Made by a program: the position numbers and the translations under genes. From Gymnogyps californianus (taxonomy: Eukaryota > Chordata > Aves > Accipitriformes > Cathartidae), in the NCBI RefSeq assembly GCF_018139145.2, contig NC_059481.1:980368-1044367 (forward strand): a stretch of 64,000 nucleotides of DNA, given 5' to 3'. Positions 58,001 to 64,000 of this stretch are shown here, in pieces. The first letter of the stretch is position 1; every line of letters starts with the position of its first letter. Under the pieces are notes generated by a model. It saw nothing but the letters and a program-made list of their open reading frames with translations, was not told the DNA's origin and made no database searches.

Positions 58001-60978
58001 GGACCGTGCTGAGGACCACATGCAATATTGGGGAGGGTATGGGCTATGTCTGAGCGGCCGCATTAGGCCGAGTAATTTGGCTGATCTCTGAACTGATGGA
58101 TGCAAAAAATAGATTTTAATCCTTTTCTATTCGGCTTACCATCTCCCCCAAACTGTTACGTCCGTGAGCAGATGATGTCTAATGGAGTTGGGCAGAGTCG
58201 GGACCAGGCTTGCCGAGCATCTCGCGGGAATTCCTCACGCAGACGGTTACGAAGGGAAAACCCTGTGCTGGGTATCGAGGGGAGGGGGCCAGTTGCTTCC
58301 TTGGAGAGTTTCCTCTGAAGAAGCACGGGCCAGGGCCTGTATCATAAGAGAGGATGGAAAGACGTGGCCATGGACTCCTCGTTAGTGACAGAGCCCCAGC
58401 TAGAGCCCCTGCTTGGAGAGGGTGGGTGGGAGATGGCTCCTTTCCAAAAACCCTGCAGCTTCCAGGTGAGGGTGCAGGTGAACAGGCTTCTCCAGGAAAG
58501 ATGGGGCAGAGGGGCTGGGATTAGCATTGGTCCAAGCCCAGCTCAGGCATATGTATGGTTTTATCAGGGTTTTGAAGCCACAGCTGTAGTGTCCCGGTCT
58601 CAAGGTGTCCCATGGAGGCACTCCCTCCTTCCTTGGCCCTTGGAGAAACCATGTACCCAGTAAGCAGAGGACCAAGCAGAGACTCGGATGAGGAGTTTGT
58701 AGGTCCCAGGGAGGGCTGATGGGTGGGAATCGCTAGAGAGTGAGGTAACAAAGCCCGTGTGCGGCAAGGAATGTCCTTGTTGGATGGGAGACTGACCGCC
58801 TCTGCCCTGCTCTCCATAGACATTGCCTCCAATACCTCTGGCATCTCTGGCTTCTCTGTATGTCATAGTCTGGGGCTGTTCTCTTGGGCATTGTCTGCAT
58901 GCAGAGAGATCACGTTCTGTAATTGTCAGCCTGCCTTATTCTTTTATTTTGGTGTTTTGCCTCTGCCTGTCTGAACTGCCAGGACTTCCTTTCCTGAACC
59001 CTTCCCTGGACCTCCGAGTAACAGCCTAAAAAGACAGTCACAAGGAAAAACAGCCAGAAGTCAGTCAGCTCCCTTCGTTCGGTGCCCGAGGAAACGAGTG
59101 CCGCTCAGCCCTCTTCTTCCCTTATCCGCTGCATGCGAAATCATAACTCGTGCATTGTCCATCCTCTCTCCCCATAACGTCCTCCCCCTTACTCACCATT
59201 GCCCAAGTCATGAAGGAAGGTGGCTGCTGTGGGAGAGAAGTACCACGACAGGTTAAAGCAGGAGAGGGTGGCAGATGGCCTGGGACAATAAAATGCAAGA
59301 CCAGTCCTGGGGTGGGGGGGTTAAAAGTGCCAGCCATACGTAGGAGCCTGGGCTTGGGTGGTGCTTCAGACCGCATGCTGCAAACGTCAGGCGAGGTGGG
59401 TAGTGATGGAGTCGTCACAGGTCACTCTAAGCCTGTGTTCCTGCAAGGACAAGTGCTTTGCGTTTTTCGTCGTCTCACCTCCAAACTGGGCCTCTTTAGG
59501 AACCTAAAGACAAATCGTGGACGTCAAACTTCCCTTGGCCCTTAGTCCGTGCAGGCCAGAGGAACATGTGGTGCGAGGCGGCCCTCCTCTTGCTGTGGCT
59601 GTTTGAGCTCTCCATGTTGTAGGGGGTTTTGGTCTGCCCAGCAGATGATCTGTGCTGGCAGGCTTGGCTCACAGCGGGCTGGTGGTCACCCATCGCTTTT
59701 GCACCCCCTAGTAAGGTTCGTGCATCTGGGGGGTGCAAGTGAGAACAAATCTGTTCCTCCAGCCCTGAGAGGACAGAAGTGTCATGCTGACATTTCAGAG
59801 CCACGAAGGACCCAACGGAAAATAATTTGGAGAAGTTGTTACAGCTTTTTTGAACGCTTTTGGTCTGGCTGTTGGTAAAAGATGCTTGTAGGAAAAAATG
59901 GTCTTTGCATACTCACATCTGCTCTTGCTGCTTAGCCAGGCATCCCTTCCACCAGCCTGAAAAAGTAGTCTTTCAGCATCACCCAGGCTTCTCTGGAGAT
60001 GGCTGTTAACGGCAGGAGGAGAAAGACACATAGCTCAGGAGCAGAACTCGCACAGAAGAAACACCTTTCTTCTGTGCAGAGGATTCCTGATAGTGGGCTG
60101 AGGATAGAAAGGTAGATATGCCTTAAACGCCAAGTAATTCTGTAGGAAGCCAGCAGGACTAGAAAACCTGGGTGACTGCTTTCAGTGTATCCCACAAGTG
60201 AAACCACCACTTCACGGTTCAGCTGCGATGGGCGTTTTTCTCCCCACCTCAGACTCCACTATCCATCCTTCTTGCTTCTCCTAATCCCCGGGCGCTGTGC
60301 ACCTCCCTCGCATTGGATGAGGGAAGAAGCAGGGGTTCTGCATACTGGCACTGAATGATTTATCCAAGGTGGAAGCTCTGGTTATCGTGAAAGGTTCAGT
60401 AAAGAAACCTGGTCCCTGAGACGAGATCTCTTTGGAACTTGTCTTTTTAGTGAACGATGGCGAAAACCGTGTGTCACGTAGCTGGGAAGAGCAGCCAGGG
60501 CTCGCCATCCCAGTCCGCTTCCTCCAGGGTTCGGACAGAGGGAGCGGAGCATCTGGATCCTTGTTTTACTGCTTTCCCAGATGGCTCCTTGTGTTCCTGC
60601 CCCAGTCGAGCCTCGGGAGGGAGACAGCCCGGCGCTCAGGGGCTGCGCCCCGCTGTTGCCTGCGGCCTTCGGGCGGTGGGACCCCACAGCGTGCGGCTGA
60701 CTTGCCTTTGCTGGTCTACCAGTCCGGGTTGGTGGTGTCAACCACCTACCAGCATCTGCCGACCTTGCCGACCATCCCATGGGACGGCAGGTCTGTCTGG
60801 GCCTCGGGCCGAGTGCGCGGAGGTGCTGTTGCATGCGGCTGAGCAGAGGGAAGCCCGGGGTGGCGGGGGACCTTCCTGGGGTGCCGGGTGCGGGGCTAAC
60901 TAGCCTTGTCCTTTGTGCCCCAGGTGCTGCTGCTTCTTTAAGAGGAAACGGAAGAAGACGGCTCAGCGTCACAAGTGA
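6999..60978 (+). CDS. CSNK1G1: Casein kinase 1 gamma 1, 3'-most 10 core exons plus 2 alternative exons
   Basis: This is a serine/threonine kinase of the CK1 gamma group. The family is anchored at the plasma membrane by a palmitoylated C-terminal Cys cluster and phosphorylates acid-primed substrates, including the Wnt co-receptor LRP6. Seen here: VAIK lysine, alpha-C glutamate, YRDVKPEN catalytic loop, IDFGLAKEY, the CK1-type SIN in place of APE, and a terminal [11 protein letters not shown] tail. The core exons (41, 70, 152, 235, 86, 85, 149, 105, 107 and 55 nt) join in one frame with no stop until TGA at 60976-60978. The total is 1085 nt, about 361 residues. With the roughly 62 residues missing upstream this fits the about 422-residue family length. 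The paralogue call rests on the tail ([47 protein letters not shown]), which matches gamma 1 rather than gamma 2 or 3 as I know those families. The start codon lies outside the window. Confidence 0.96.
8948..8969. repeat. Perfect 9-bp inverted repeat, 4-nt loop
   Basis: AGTCCTTCA at 8948-8956, loop CATT, then TGAAGGACT at 8961-8969. One wobble and further pairs outside the arms lengthen the RNA stem slightly. It is too short for a microRNA precursor. Confidence 0.8.
10027..10072. repeat. Two adjacent perfect hairpins (12 bp and 6 bp stems)
   Basis: TTTATCCAAATA at 10027-10038 pairs perfectly with TATTTGGATAAA at 10042-10053 across a 3-nt loop. Four bases later CTGTTC at 10058-10063 pairs with GAACAG at 10067-10072. 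A 12-bp perfect stem with so short a loop is unlikely by chance in 64 kb. The function is unknown; candidates are a small palindromic insertion or an intronic RNA structure. Confidence 0.85.
11706..11775 (+). CDS. CSNK1G1: CSNK1G1 exon, alpha-C helix
   Basis: This 70-nt exon encodes [20 protein letters not shown] then GSA and one base of the next codon. The acceptor is a long T tract plus TTTTAG, and the donor is GTAAGT at 11776. The glutamate codon at 11742-11744 sits where the alpha-C Glu salt-bridges the VAIK lysine in CK1 enzymes. It leaves in phase 1, matching the two-base start of the exon at 32135. Confidence 0.96.
14461..14500 (-). mobile_element. Possible decayed CR1 3' end
   Basis: AATCATAGGAAAGCTTAGG followed by TTGGAAGGGACC resembles the terminal segment of CR1 elements seen in reverse. 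Similarity fades within about 40 bases. An old CR1 copy or a chance match are both possible. The adjacent open stretch to 14934 is not recognisable. Confidence 0.3.
23918..23941. repeat. 12-bp tandem duplication
   Basis: TTAAGCTAGAAC is repeated exactly twice in direct tandem within the 20-kb intron. It looks like simple replication slippage with no sign of function. Confidence 0.85.
29973..30014. repeat. AT-rich 21-bp tandem repeat, about two copies
   Basis: A pyrimidine/AT-rich unit starting CTTCTATTATTCTCT begins at 29973 and again at 29994. The second copy diverges over its last six bases. ATTATT motifs also occur inside each unit. This is a minisatellite-like intronic repeat. Confidence 0.75.
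32135..32286 (+). CDS. CSNK1G1: CSNK1G1 exon, N-lobe sheet, hinge and alpha-D/E
   Basis: This 152-nt exon covers [50 protein letters not shown]. These are the beta4/beta5 strands, the hinge and gatekeeper region, and the helix leading to the catalytic loop, as in all CK1 kinases. The first two bases complete an alanine codon with the last base of the previous exon, giving GSAAEG. The human gamma 1 form as I recall it has a glycine there. The acceptor is TTCTTCCAG and the donor is GTGAGT at 32287. Confidence 0.97.
32287..39575 (+). other. CSNK1G1: Intron (7.3 kb)
   Basis: Donor GTGAGT; acceptor TTTTGCAG ending at 39575. It contains one clear CR1 fragment (32434-32742). Next to it, 32798-33010 holds an unassigned proline-rich open frame. 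ORFs antisense to the exon at 39576 are shadows. No other gene supported. Confidence 0.9.
32434..32742 (-). mobile_element. CR1 LINE 3'-end fragment
   Basis: The stretch starts AGAATCACAGAATAG, then TTTGAAGGGACCTTCAAAG and CCATGGGCAGGGACATC. It continues into CTTGTCCTGTCCTGACAGG and AAAAGTCTCTCTCCATC. This is the standard CR1 3' untranslated end read in reverse, 5'-truncated near 32742 as is usual for CR1. It holds no reverse-transcriptase coding sequence and is not mobile. It is one of two clear CR1 copies, in opposite orientations, in the window. Confidence 0.93.
39576..39810 (+). CDS. CSNK1G1: CSNK1G1 exon, catalytic loop and activation segment
   Basis: This 235-nt exon holds the catalytic core. 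The proton-acceptor aspartate of YRDVKPEN is at 39621-39623. The Mg-binding aspartate of DFG is at 39690-39692, in [17 protein letters not shown]. The activation segment follows, with [19 protein letters not shown] and the CK1-typical SIN replacing APE. All catalytic residues are intact. It leaves in phase 1. The donor reads AAAG then GTTGGT, a poor match to GTRAGT beyond the GT, but the next exon at 41962 continues the frame exactly (G|AG giving Glu). Confidence 0.97.
39811..41961 (+). other. CSNK1G1: Intron (2.2 kb)
   Basis: From the weak donor GTTGGT to acceptor TTCTGTTTTAG ending at 41961. A perfect palindromic repeat at 41864-41883 lies about 80 bases before the acceptor. Short ORFs only; no other gene supported. 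Confidence 0.9.
41864..41883. repeat. Perfect 9-bp inverted repeat, 2-nt spacer, with paired GATA cores
   Basis: CTGTGATAA at 41864-41872 and TTATCACAG at 41875-41883 flank CT. Each arm has a GATA-type core (TGATAA/TTATCA). It lies 79 bases upstream of the exon at 41962, so it could affect the branch-point region or act as a factor site. Neither role is shown. Confidence 0.8.
41962..42047 (+). CDS. CSNK1G1: CSNK1G1 exon, alpha-F helix (GSLPWQGLK)
   Basis: This 86-nt exon encodes [19 protein letters not shown] then SLPWQGLK. It is the alpha-F core helix and the loop that forms the CK1 C-lobe; RRDDLE and LPWQGLK are hallmark CK1 motifs. It starts by completing Glu from the preceding G, and ends on a codon boundary with donor GTAGGT. 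Confidence 0.97.
42048..44149 (+). other. CSNK1G1: Intron (2.1 kb)
   Basis: Donor GTAGGT at 42048; acceptor GCGCTACAG ending at 44149. No repeat or independent gene recognised. Confidence 0.9.
44150..44234 (+). CDS. CSNK1G1: CSNK1G1 exon, alpha-G region
   Basis: This 85-nt exon encodes [20 protein letters not shown] then EVLCENFP plus one base. [15 protein letters not shown] is the CK1 C-lobe motif following LPWQGLKA. Its donor GTAAAG matches only moderately, but phase 1 carries into the exon at 46443. Confidence 0.96.
44235..46442 (+). other. CSNK1G1: Intron (2.2 kb)
   Basis: Donor GTAAAG; acceptor CTTTTCCAACAG ending at 46442. It contains an exact 22-bp tandem duplication at 44757-44800. 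No gene supported. Confidence 0.9.
44757..44800. repeat. Exact 22-bp tandem duplication
   Basis: A unit beginning CTCCCCAGGTACCCTGTGG occurs at 44757-44778 and again without change at 44779-44800. Each copy contains CCCCAG followed by GTACCC, which looks like a paired acceptor/donor-like string, but no open exon depends on it. Exact identity suggests a recent duplication. Confidence 0.9.
46443..46591 (+). CDS. CSNK1G1: CSNK1G1 exon, end of kinase domain
   Basis: This 149-nt exon encodes [49 protein letters not shown]. It forms the last C-lobe helices; the DFFE.PDY.YLR and DY.YDW motifs mark the end of CK1 gamma kinase domains. [17 protein letters not shown] favours gamma 1 over gamma 2 and 3. 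Phase 1 in, phase 0 out, with a strong GTAAGT donor. Confidence 0.97.
46592..48138 (+). other. CSNK1G1: Intron (1.5 kb)
   Basis: Donor GTAAGT; acceptor GTTTTCCAG ending at 48138. ORFs here are short and unremarkable. No other feature recognised. Confidence 0.9.
48139..48243 (+). CDS. CSNK1G1: CSNK1G1 exon, start of C-terminal tail
   Basis: This 105-nt, symmetric phase-0 exon encodes [20 protein letters not shown] then [15 protein letters not shown]. It begins the variable tail that follows the kinase domain; the [12 protein letters not shown] string identifies gamma 1. Because it is a whole number of codons on codon boundaries, either the exon at 52109 or the one at 55361 can be spliced to it without a frame change. 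Donor GTGCGT. Confidence 0.95.
51257..51319. repeat. Pair of perfect hairpins, 8-bp and 10-bp stems
   Basis: TGTTGGCC at 51257-51264 pairs with GGCCAACA at 51268-51275. ACACTTCCCA at 51296-51305 pairs with TGGGAAGTGT at 51310-51319. The loops are 3 and 4 nt. The pair lies about 230 bases upstream of the 39-nt exon candidate. The role is unknown. Confidence 0.82.
51547..51585 (+). CDS. CSNK1G1: Candidate alternative 39-nt in-frame exon
   Basis: A good polypyrimidine tract and CTGCAG acceptor end at 51546. A 39-nt open segment in the required phase 0 follows, encoding [13 protein letters not shown], then CAG and a GTGTGG donor. It would fit between the exon ending at 48243 and those at 52109 or 55361 without a frameshift. 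The peptide is basic and proline-rich, like a tail segment. Against it: the donor is weak, I know of no homologous exon, and one open 39-mer is easily found by chance. Confidence 0.25.
52109..52216 (+). CDS. CSNK1G1: CSNK1G1 alternative cassette exon (36 codons)
   Basis: This 108-nt exon is phase 0 at both ends and encodes [20 protein letters not shown] then [16 protein letters not shown]. The longer isoforms of vertebrate gamma 1 carry a segment of this type between the SQQ..LRNQ and VVSSTNGE blocks, as I recall. It has a weak acceptor context (GTGAGCAG after a C/T-rich stretch) and donor GTACCT lacking G at +5, as expected for an optional exon. Including it lengthens the Ser/Thr-rich tail between the kinase domain and the membrane anchor. 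Confidence 0.85.
53486..53627 (+). mobile_element. CR1 LINE 3'-end fragment
   Basis: GTGTTCAAGGCCAGGTTGGAC, TGATCTAGTGGAAGATGTCC, CCATGGCAGGGGGGTTGGAC, and terminal CAAACCATTCTGTGATCC make this a typical CR1 3' terminus on the + strand, about 140 bp and heavily 5'-truncated. It is in the opposite orientation to the copy at 32434-32742. It has no coding capacity. Confidence 0.93.
54472..54501. repeat. CA then CCCA simple repeat; G-quadruplex motif on minus strand
   Basis: A short CA run changes into five CCC runs separated by single A (54483-54501). The minus strand reads five GGG runs with one-base T loops, which is among the most stable quadruplex arrangements known in vitro. On the + strand it is an i-motif candidate. 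Whether it forms in cells is unknown. Confidence 0.9.
55361..55467 (+). CDS. CSNK1G1: CSNK1G1 exon, tail before the membrane anchor
   Basis: This 107-nt exon encodes [20 protein letters not shown] then [15 protein letters not shown] plus AA of the next codon. It is the acidic/polar tail block typical of gamma 1. The donor is GTACGT directly after GCTAA. Joining to the exon at 60924 (first base G) gives Lys then CCCFF; joining to the microexon at 57849 gives Asn-Cys instead. Confidence 0.96.
55468..57848 (+). other. CSNK1G1: Intron (2.4 kb)
   Basis: Donor GTACGT; acceptor TCTACACTCTCTGTAG ending at 57848 after a strong pyrimidine tract. Short overlapping ORFs only. Nothing else recognised. 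Confidence 0.85.
57849..57872 (+). CDS. CSNK1G1: CSNK1G1 alternative 24-nt microexon
   Basis: A strong pyrimidine tract and TAG acceptor precede 24 nt, followed by a consensus GTGAGT donor. Spliced between 55467 and 60924 the phases fit exactly. They replace the single Lys with NCLKMLNLW directly before CCCFF, adding eight residues. CSNK1G3 isoforms carry a closely similar block (NCQKVLNMW before CCCFF, as I recall), so this is almost certainly a conserved optional microexon. It adds a Cys, a hydrophobic stretch and Trp next to the palmitoylated cluster. Confidence 0.88.
59699..59738. repeat. Perfect 10-bp inverted repeat, 20-nt loop
   Basis: TTGCACCCCC at 59699-59708 pairs exactly with GGGGGTGCAA at 59729-59738. 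Wobble pairs add to both ends in RNA. Intronic, function unknown. Confidence 0.75.
60047..60081. repeat. Hairpin with perfect 12-bp core stem
   Basis: GCACAGAAGAAA at 60050-60061 pairs exactly with TTTCTTCTGTGC at 60066-60077 over a CACC loop. CTC at 60047-60049 pairs with GAG at 60079-60081 around a single bulged A, making a 15-pair stem. It lies 0.84 kb before the last coding exon. It is too short for a canonical microRNA precursor. Confidence 0.85.
60924..60978 (+). CDS. CSNK1G1: CSNK1G1 last coding exon, palmitoylation and basic anchor
   Basis: A single G completes Lys (or Trp after the microexon), then [17 protein letters not shown] and TGA at 60976-60978. Three consecutive Cys codons at 60925-60933 are the S-palmitoylation cluster known to hold CK1 gamma at the plasma membrane. 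The lysine/arginine run beside them supplies charge interaction with the inner leaflet. The [12 protein letters not shown] ending is the gamma 1 version. The coding end is certain from the frame and phase fit. Confidence 0.97.
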
Positions 60979-62409
60979 CCGGTGCCTCCTGGGCCTTGCA
61001 GGAACCACCGCGCCTGCAGCTCCTGCCCTGTCTCACTGGAAGGGGCTTCTCTTTAGGGGGGAGGAGGAGGCATAGGAGGAAGAGAGAAAAAAAAAAAAAG
61101 TGACATTTTAAACCAAAAAGAGAAGAAAACGTTCCAAAACAAACCACTCTGGGGTGGATCTGCTGAATGGTCTCCCTCGTTCACTCCAAGCCTGAAGCTC
61201 CTTTTGGGACCAGGACTGTGGCTGGCTCAGGTCTTGGTCGCCCTGGGAGGGGGGCTGGCTGGCTGACCCTCCTTCCCGTTGTTTACGGCGAAGGCATCGT
61301 TCACGCAAACCTGAGGACTGTGCTTAGTTCCTGCTCACTTTCCTCCCCTCCCTCCCCTGCGCTCTCTGCTCCTCCATCCTCCTCCCTCCTTAATTAAGCG
61401 AAGAAATACCGTAGGCTCGATTGGCTGTCGAGAGGGCAGGAGGATGCAGTGCGGGCAGAAGAGTTGCGTGGGAGAAGGGCCTGACTGCTGCAGCAGTAAG
61501 AGACAGGTTCCCTTTTCGGCTCCTTGGGAACAGTTACACTGTAATGTGCAAGCTGTGAGAAATTTGCAATCTACTGTTCCAGTTAGGTTTTTTTTCCGGC
61601 TCCCTTGACACCTCCCTCCTCTGACAGTAACAGAGCAATGTGGATTGTTTTAAAGAAGCTGACGTCGTTGCACTTTTTATTATTTTTAGCATTTACAGAT
61701 GCACATTGTATCTGTGGATCTCTGCGTGGCCACGCGGTGCCAGCGCAGACAGACATTCAGTTGGGAAGACGGTGGGGTGCAAAGAATGCCCTCAAGTGGG
61801 GATGTCGACGACATCCACACGACCCTCTGTGCCAGTCTGGGGTTCCTGACGCCCGCCTTGGGCCACGCGCTGAGGAAAGCATACTTGAATTTTCAATCAC
61901 CCTTTCTAGCTGCCGCTGAATGTTCCTACCATGGTTTCCTACACCGTGCCTGACCCAACTGGCCGGGAGACGCAAGGCTGTAGCCCGGCGTTGGCAGGAG
62001 GGAGCAGCGTCAGCTTTGCCAAGCTGGAGGAGTTTGCGCTGGCTTAAGCGGTAGATCTGGATGAAGGTAACTGGGAGGCAGCTGTTTCCCAAAGCGTAGG
62101 CTTTTCTCGGTGTGGACAACTGGGCAGCCTTCTCAAATCCCTCCTGGAGGGTGGTTGTGAACACGTACCTTCTGCGAGAAAACGTTAGCAGGAGCAAAGC
62201 TTCCCCGGCAGGGGAGAGGATACTTCACTGCCTTAACACTGATTTCATCTCCAGATGGTCAGATAGGTTTGACTGGAATAGCCTTCATGTCCTCTCTGTA
62301 AGCGTGGGTCTGGGGCACGTGGGACACCATCCCACCCCCACAGGAGAAGCCACGGTTCTCATGCACCGCTTTTGAGCCAAACCAATAGCTAGCAAAGGGC
62401 TTGGGGCGC

Positions 62410-62417
62410 TTTGCACA
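62410..62417 (+). promoter_or_regulatory. miR-19 seed-match (8-mer) in the 3' UTR
   Basis: TTTGCACA is the complement of the miR-19a/b seed plus the preferred A opposite position 1. It lies 8 bases before the A30 tract. A 7-mer GCACTTT (miR-17 family) occurs at 61670-61676. Single seed matches are common by chance in 3 kb, so this is only a candidate. Confidence 0.3.
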
Positions 62418-62420
62418 CGT

Positions 62421-62424
<4 letters not shown>

Positions 62425-62454
<30 letters not shown>
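62425..62454. repeat. A30 homopolymer in the 3' UTR
   Basis: An uninterrupted run of about 30 adenines follows GTGTTT and precedes TCTTGCATCC. There is no AATAAA just upstream and no obvious target-site duplication, so it does not look like a retroposon tail. It would cause internal oligo-dT priming in cDNA and could mimic a transcript end there. Confidence 0.9.
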
Positions 62455-62458
<4 letters not shown>

Positions 62459-62984
62459 GCATCCTGCTGCAGCGTTTCCGAACTCTGAGGAGGCCGAGGC
62501 TGCCCGGGGGTTACCGTAGACGTGGCAGGGCTGTGGGAGAACTCGAGCAGCTTTTGGGGAGGTTGTGAATAGGTTCCTTGTACTTTGTCTTTCCACGTGT
62601 GACACCTGACCAGGCTGGGACTGTTCACTTGAGGGACTTCGCTTGTCATAAATTCGGGCCTGGCTCACCCCAAAAATCCCGGAGAGCATGAAGGGAGGAA
62701 AGGGAGAGACTAGATCTCATTATGTGTTATTTTTTTTAATGACGATCTGCGTAGCTTGGGAGTTCATGGAGTGGCGTTCCCGGGAGGTTCGGTTCCCCTG
62801 GCTGGGCAGAAGTGGGCTTAGAGGGCAGGAGATCATCCTGGGCAGGGAGCTTCTGGCCTTGCTCTTCGTGCATCCCTAAAGCAGGCAGACGCTGGTGTGG
62901 TGCCAGGGTGGAAAAGCCTCTCTTCCTTGCTGGGATCCCCGTGGGGCGTCTCTTCGCCATTCTCCGCTGCATTCTCTCCATGCC

Positions 62985-63390
62985 TTATCCTGACGAGCGC
63001 GGCTCAGAGGTGCGGAGCTCTTCGCTCGCGTGCCCGCCAGGAGACGCGTGCACTCCCCTTCTCGTTCTGCAGAGCGCTTTCCTCGAGCCGTACCTTGGGC
63101 CGGGGCAGGAAGGGGACCGCTCACCTCCCGCAGGCGCGTGCCAGGGCGCTTTGCCCTCTCGTCCCCTCCTGCCAGAGGGAGGACGGGGACCGTGGCCACG
63201 TTCCACCCTTCTCTTTCCGAACTCCTCCGCTGCCCGTGGCTCCCAGAAGCCCAGTGTCTCTGGCACAGGCGTCCCCCTCTCTGCTGTAGGAAACCATGGT
63301 TTGGCGTCTTGGGAGAGGGAGAAAGGGGCACAGGCGCTCCCCGGGGAGCGGTCCTGCGCGCTGCAGATGGAGCCGGGCCCTGAGACACTT
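62985..63390. other. CpG-rich patch inside the 3' UTR
   Basis: There is a marked density of CG dinucleotides (for example GACGAGCGCGGC at the start, CTTCGCTCGCG, GAGACGCGTG) compared with the introns. Overlapping ORFs are open on both strands here because of composition. It could be a GC-biased exon stretch or an orphan CpG island. No start-site motif is obvious. Confidence 0.55.
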
Positions 63391-63909
63391 CTGTTGCTGC
63401 CCTCCCAAGCCCCACTAAGTGCCTGTCACCAGAACTCAATTCCTTCTGCATCTCCTGCCGTGTTTGGTCATTCCTCGCTGCCTCCGATCAAGGAGCAGCT
63501 TGTAGTTGCAGCATATGTAAGTGTTTGCAGGGTGAGGGAGGGCGGGGGGAAAAGGGGCCATCTCAACAGTTTTTGTTCTTAAATGGGTTTTGTTTTTTTG
63601 GTTTTGTTTTGTTTTGTTTTTTTAAAGTGAATGTATTTGATTGTTTAGAAACTTTCCTGACCTTGTTTTTAAGTGGGTTGGTTTGAAAGCTATTTCACGG
63701 TGACCCACTACCGCTTCTCTCTGGAGATACGATGTTCTTTTAATCCTACGATGATGTGTTTGTAGGGGAGGACTGTCCCCCCACGGCATGCTGGTAATGC
63801 TCACTTGTACCAAGCCCTCTTGCACTATAATCGTACGTTGGATTCTTCAAAAGGGCAAAGATGTGGGGTGGCTTTTTAAAAAAAAAAAACCAAAACAAAA
63901 AAACAGGAA

Positions 63910-63915
63910 AATAAA
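63910..63915 (+). terminator. CSNK1G1: Canonical AATAAA polyadenylation signal
   Basis: AATAAA sits in an A-rich context and is the only exact copy I found on the + strand after the stop codon. Cleavage would be expected about 15-30 bases on, near 63925-63945, followed by a modest GT-containing stretch (GTCCTGTGCTTGAG). This suggests the gene ends just before the window end. Confidence 0.6.
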
Positions 63916-64000
63916 GCAGGTTAACAGCAAGTCCTGTGCTTGAGGAAACCACTGTCCCCAGGGAGCTCGGAGGTGACTAGGAGACACAAGCCAGACTGAG

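Larger units (their letters stand above)
57873..60923 (+). other. CSNK1G1: Intron (3.1 kb) before the last coding exon
   Basis: Donor GTGAGT; acceptor TTTGTGCCCCAG ending at 60923. Base composition rises in G+C and CpG toward the end (about 60590-60900). Two inverted repeats are at 59699-59738 and 60047-60081. Long overlapping ORFs at 60382-61008 and neighbours follow from the GC-rich composition; no protein family is recognisable. Confidence 0.88.
60979..63935 (+). other. CSNK1G1: CSNK1G1 3' untranslated region (end inferred)
   Basis: About 3 kb follows the TGA without any further exon signature. It contains an A-rich stretch at 61087-61100, an AT-rich segment at about 61637-61735 in otherwise GC-rich sequence, and an A30 tract at 62425-62454. 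It also has a CpG-rich patch at about 62985-63390, a T/TTTTG-rich stretch at about 63590-63623, and the only AATAAA at 63910. The 256-codon ORF at 62812-63582 is a composition effect. Extent to 63935 is inferred from the poly(A) signal; upstream noncanonical cleavage sites are possible. Confidence 0.7.

Noticed and set aside
60382..61008. 208-codon minus-strand ORF
   Set aside because: It overlaps the last coding exon and the GC-rich intron end. It is Arg/Pro/Ser-rich, as expected from composition, and several other frames are open too.

Overview
The window looks like vertebrate, most probably avian, nuclear DNA. Short exons with GT/AG boundaries are separated by kilobase-sized introns, and there are at least two CR1 retrotransposon 3' ends (32434-32742, minus; 53486-53627, plus) of the type common in bird genomes. 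No prokaryotic-style gene block, rRNA, tRNA, CRISPR array or long intact mobile-element ORF is visible.

One gene explains all the convincing coding sequence. It is casein kinase 1 gamma 1 (CSNK1G1), transcribed on the + strand. Ten constitutive-type coding exons (6999-7039, 11706-11775, 32135-32286, 39576-39810, 41962-42047, 44150-44234, 46443-46591, 48139-48243, 55361-55467, 60924-60978) join in a single open frame with matching intron phases. They encode about 361 residues, from the VAIK strand of the kinase domain to the C-terminal Cys-cluster/basic membrane tail and a TGA stop. The N-terminus and glycine-rich loop are not in the window and must lie upstream of base 1. Two further in-frame exons look alternatively spliced: a 108-nt cassette (52109-52216) and a 24-nt microexon (57849-57872) just before the Cys-cluster exon. 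A third, weaker in-frame 39-nt candidate lies at 51547-51585.

Layout: 1-6998, intron; 6999-46591, seven exons of the kinase domain with a 20.4-kb intron in the middle; 48139-57872, the variable C-terminal tail exons; 60924-60978, last coding exon; 60979 to about 63935, a 3' UTR of about 3 kb with a CpG-rich patch, an A30 tract and one canonical AATAAA at 63910. The other open reading frames are short, overlap on both strands and lack family resemblance, so I treat them as chance ORFs.

I did not find a clearly new biological system. The points most worth checking are the splice variants of the kinase tail, which could change how the palmitoylated membrane anchor is presented, and several unusually perfect short inverted repeats in the introns. 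There is also a strong G-quadruplex motif on the minus strand and a possible unannotated 39-nt exon.
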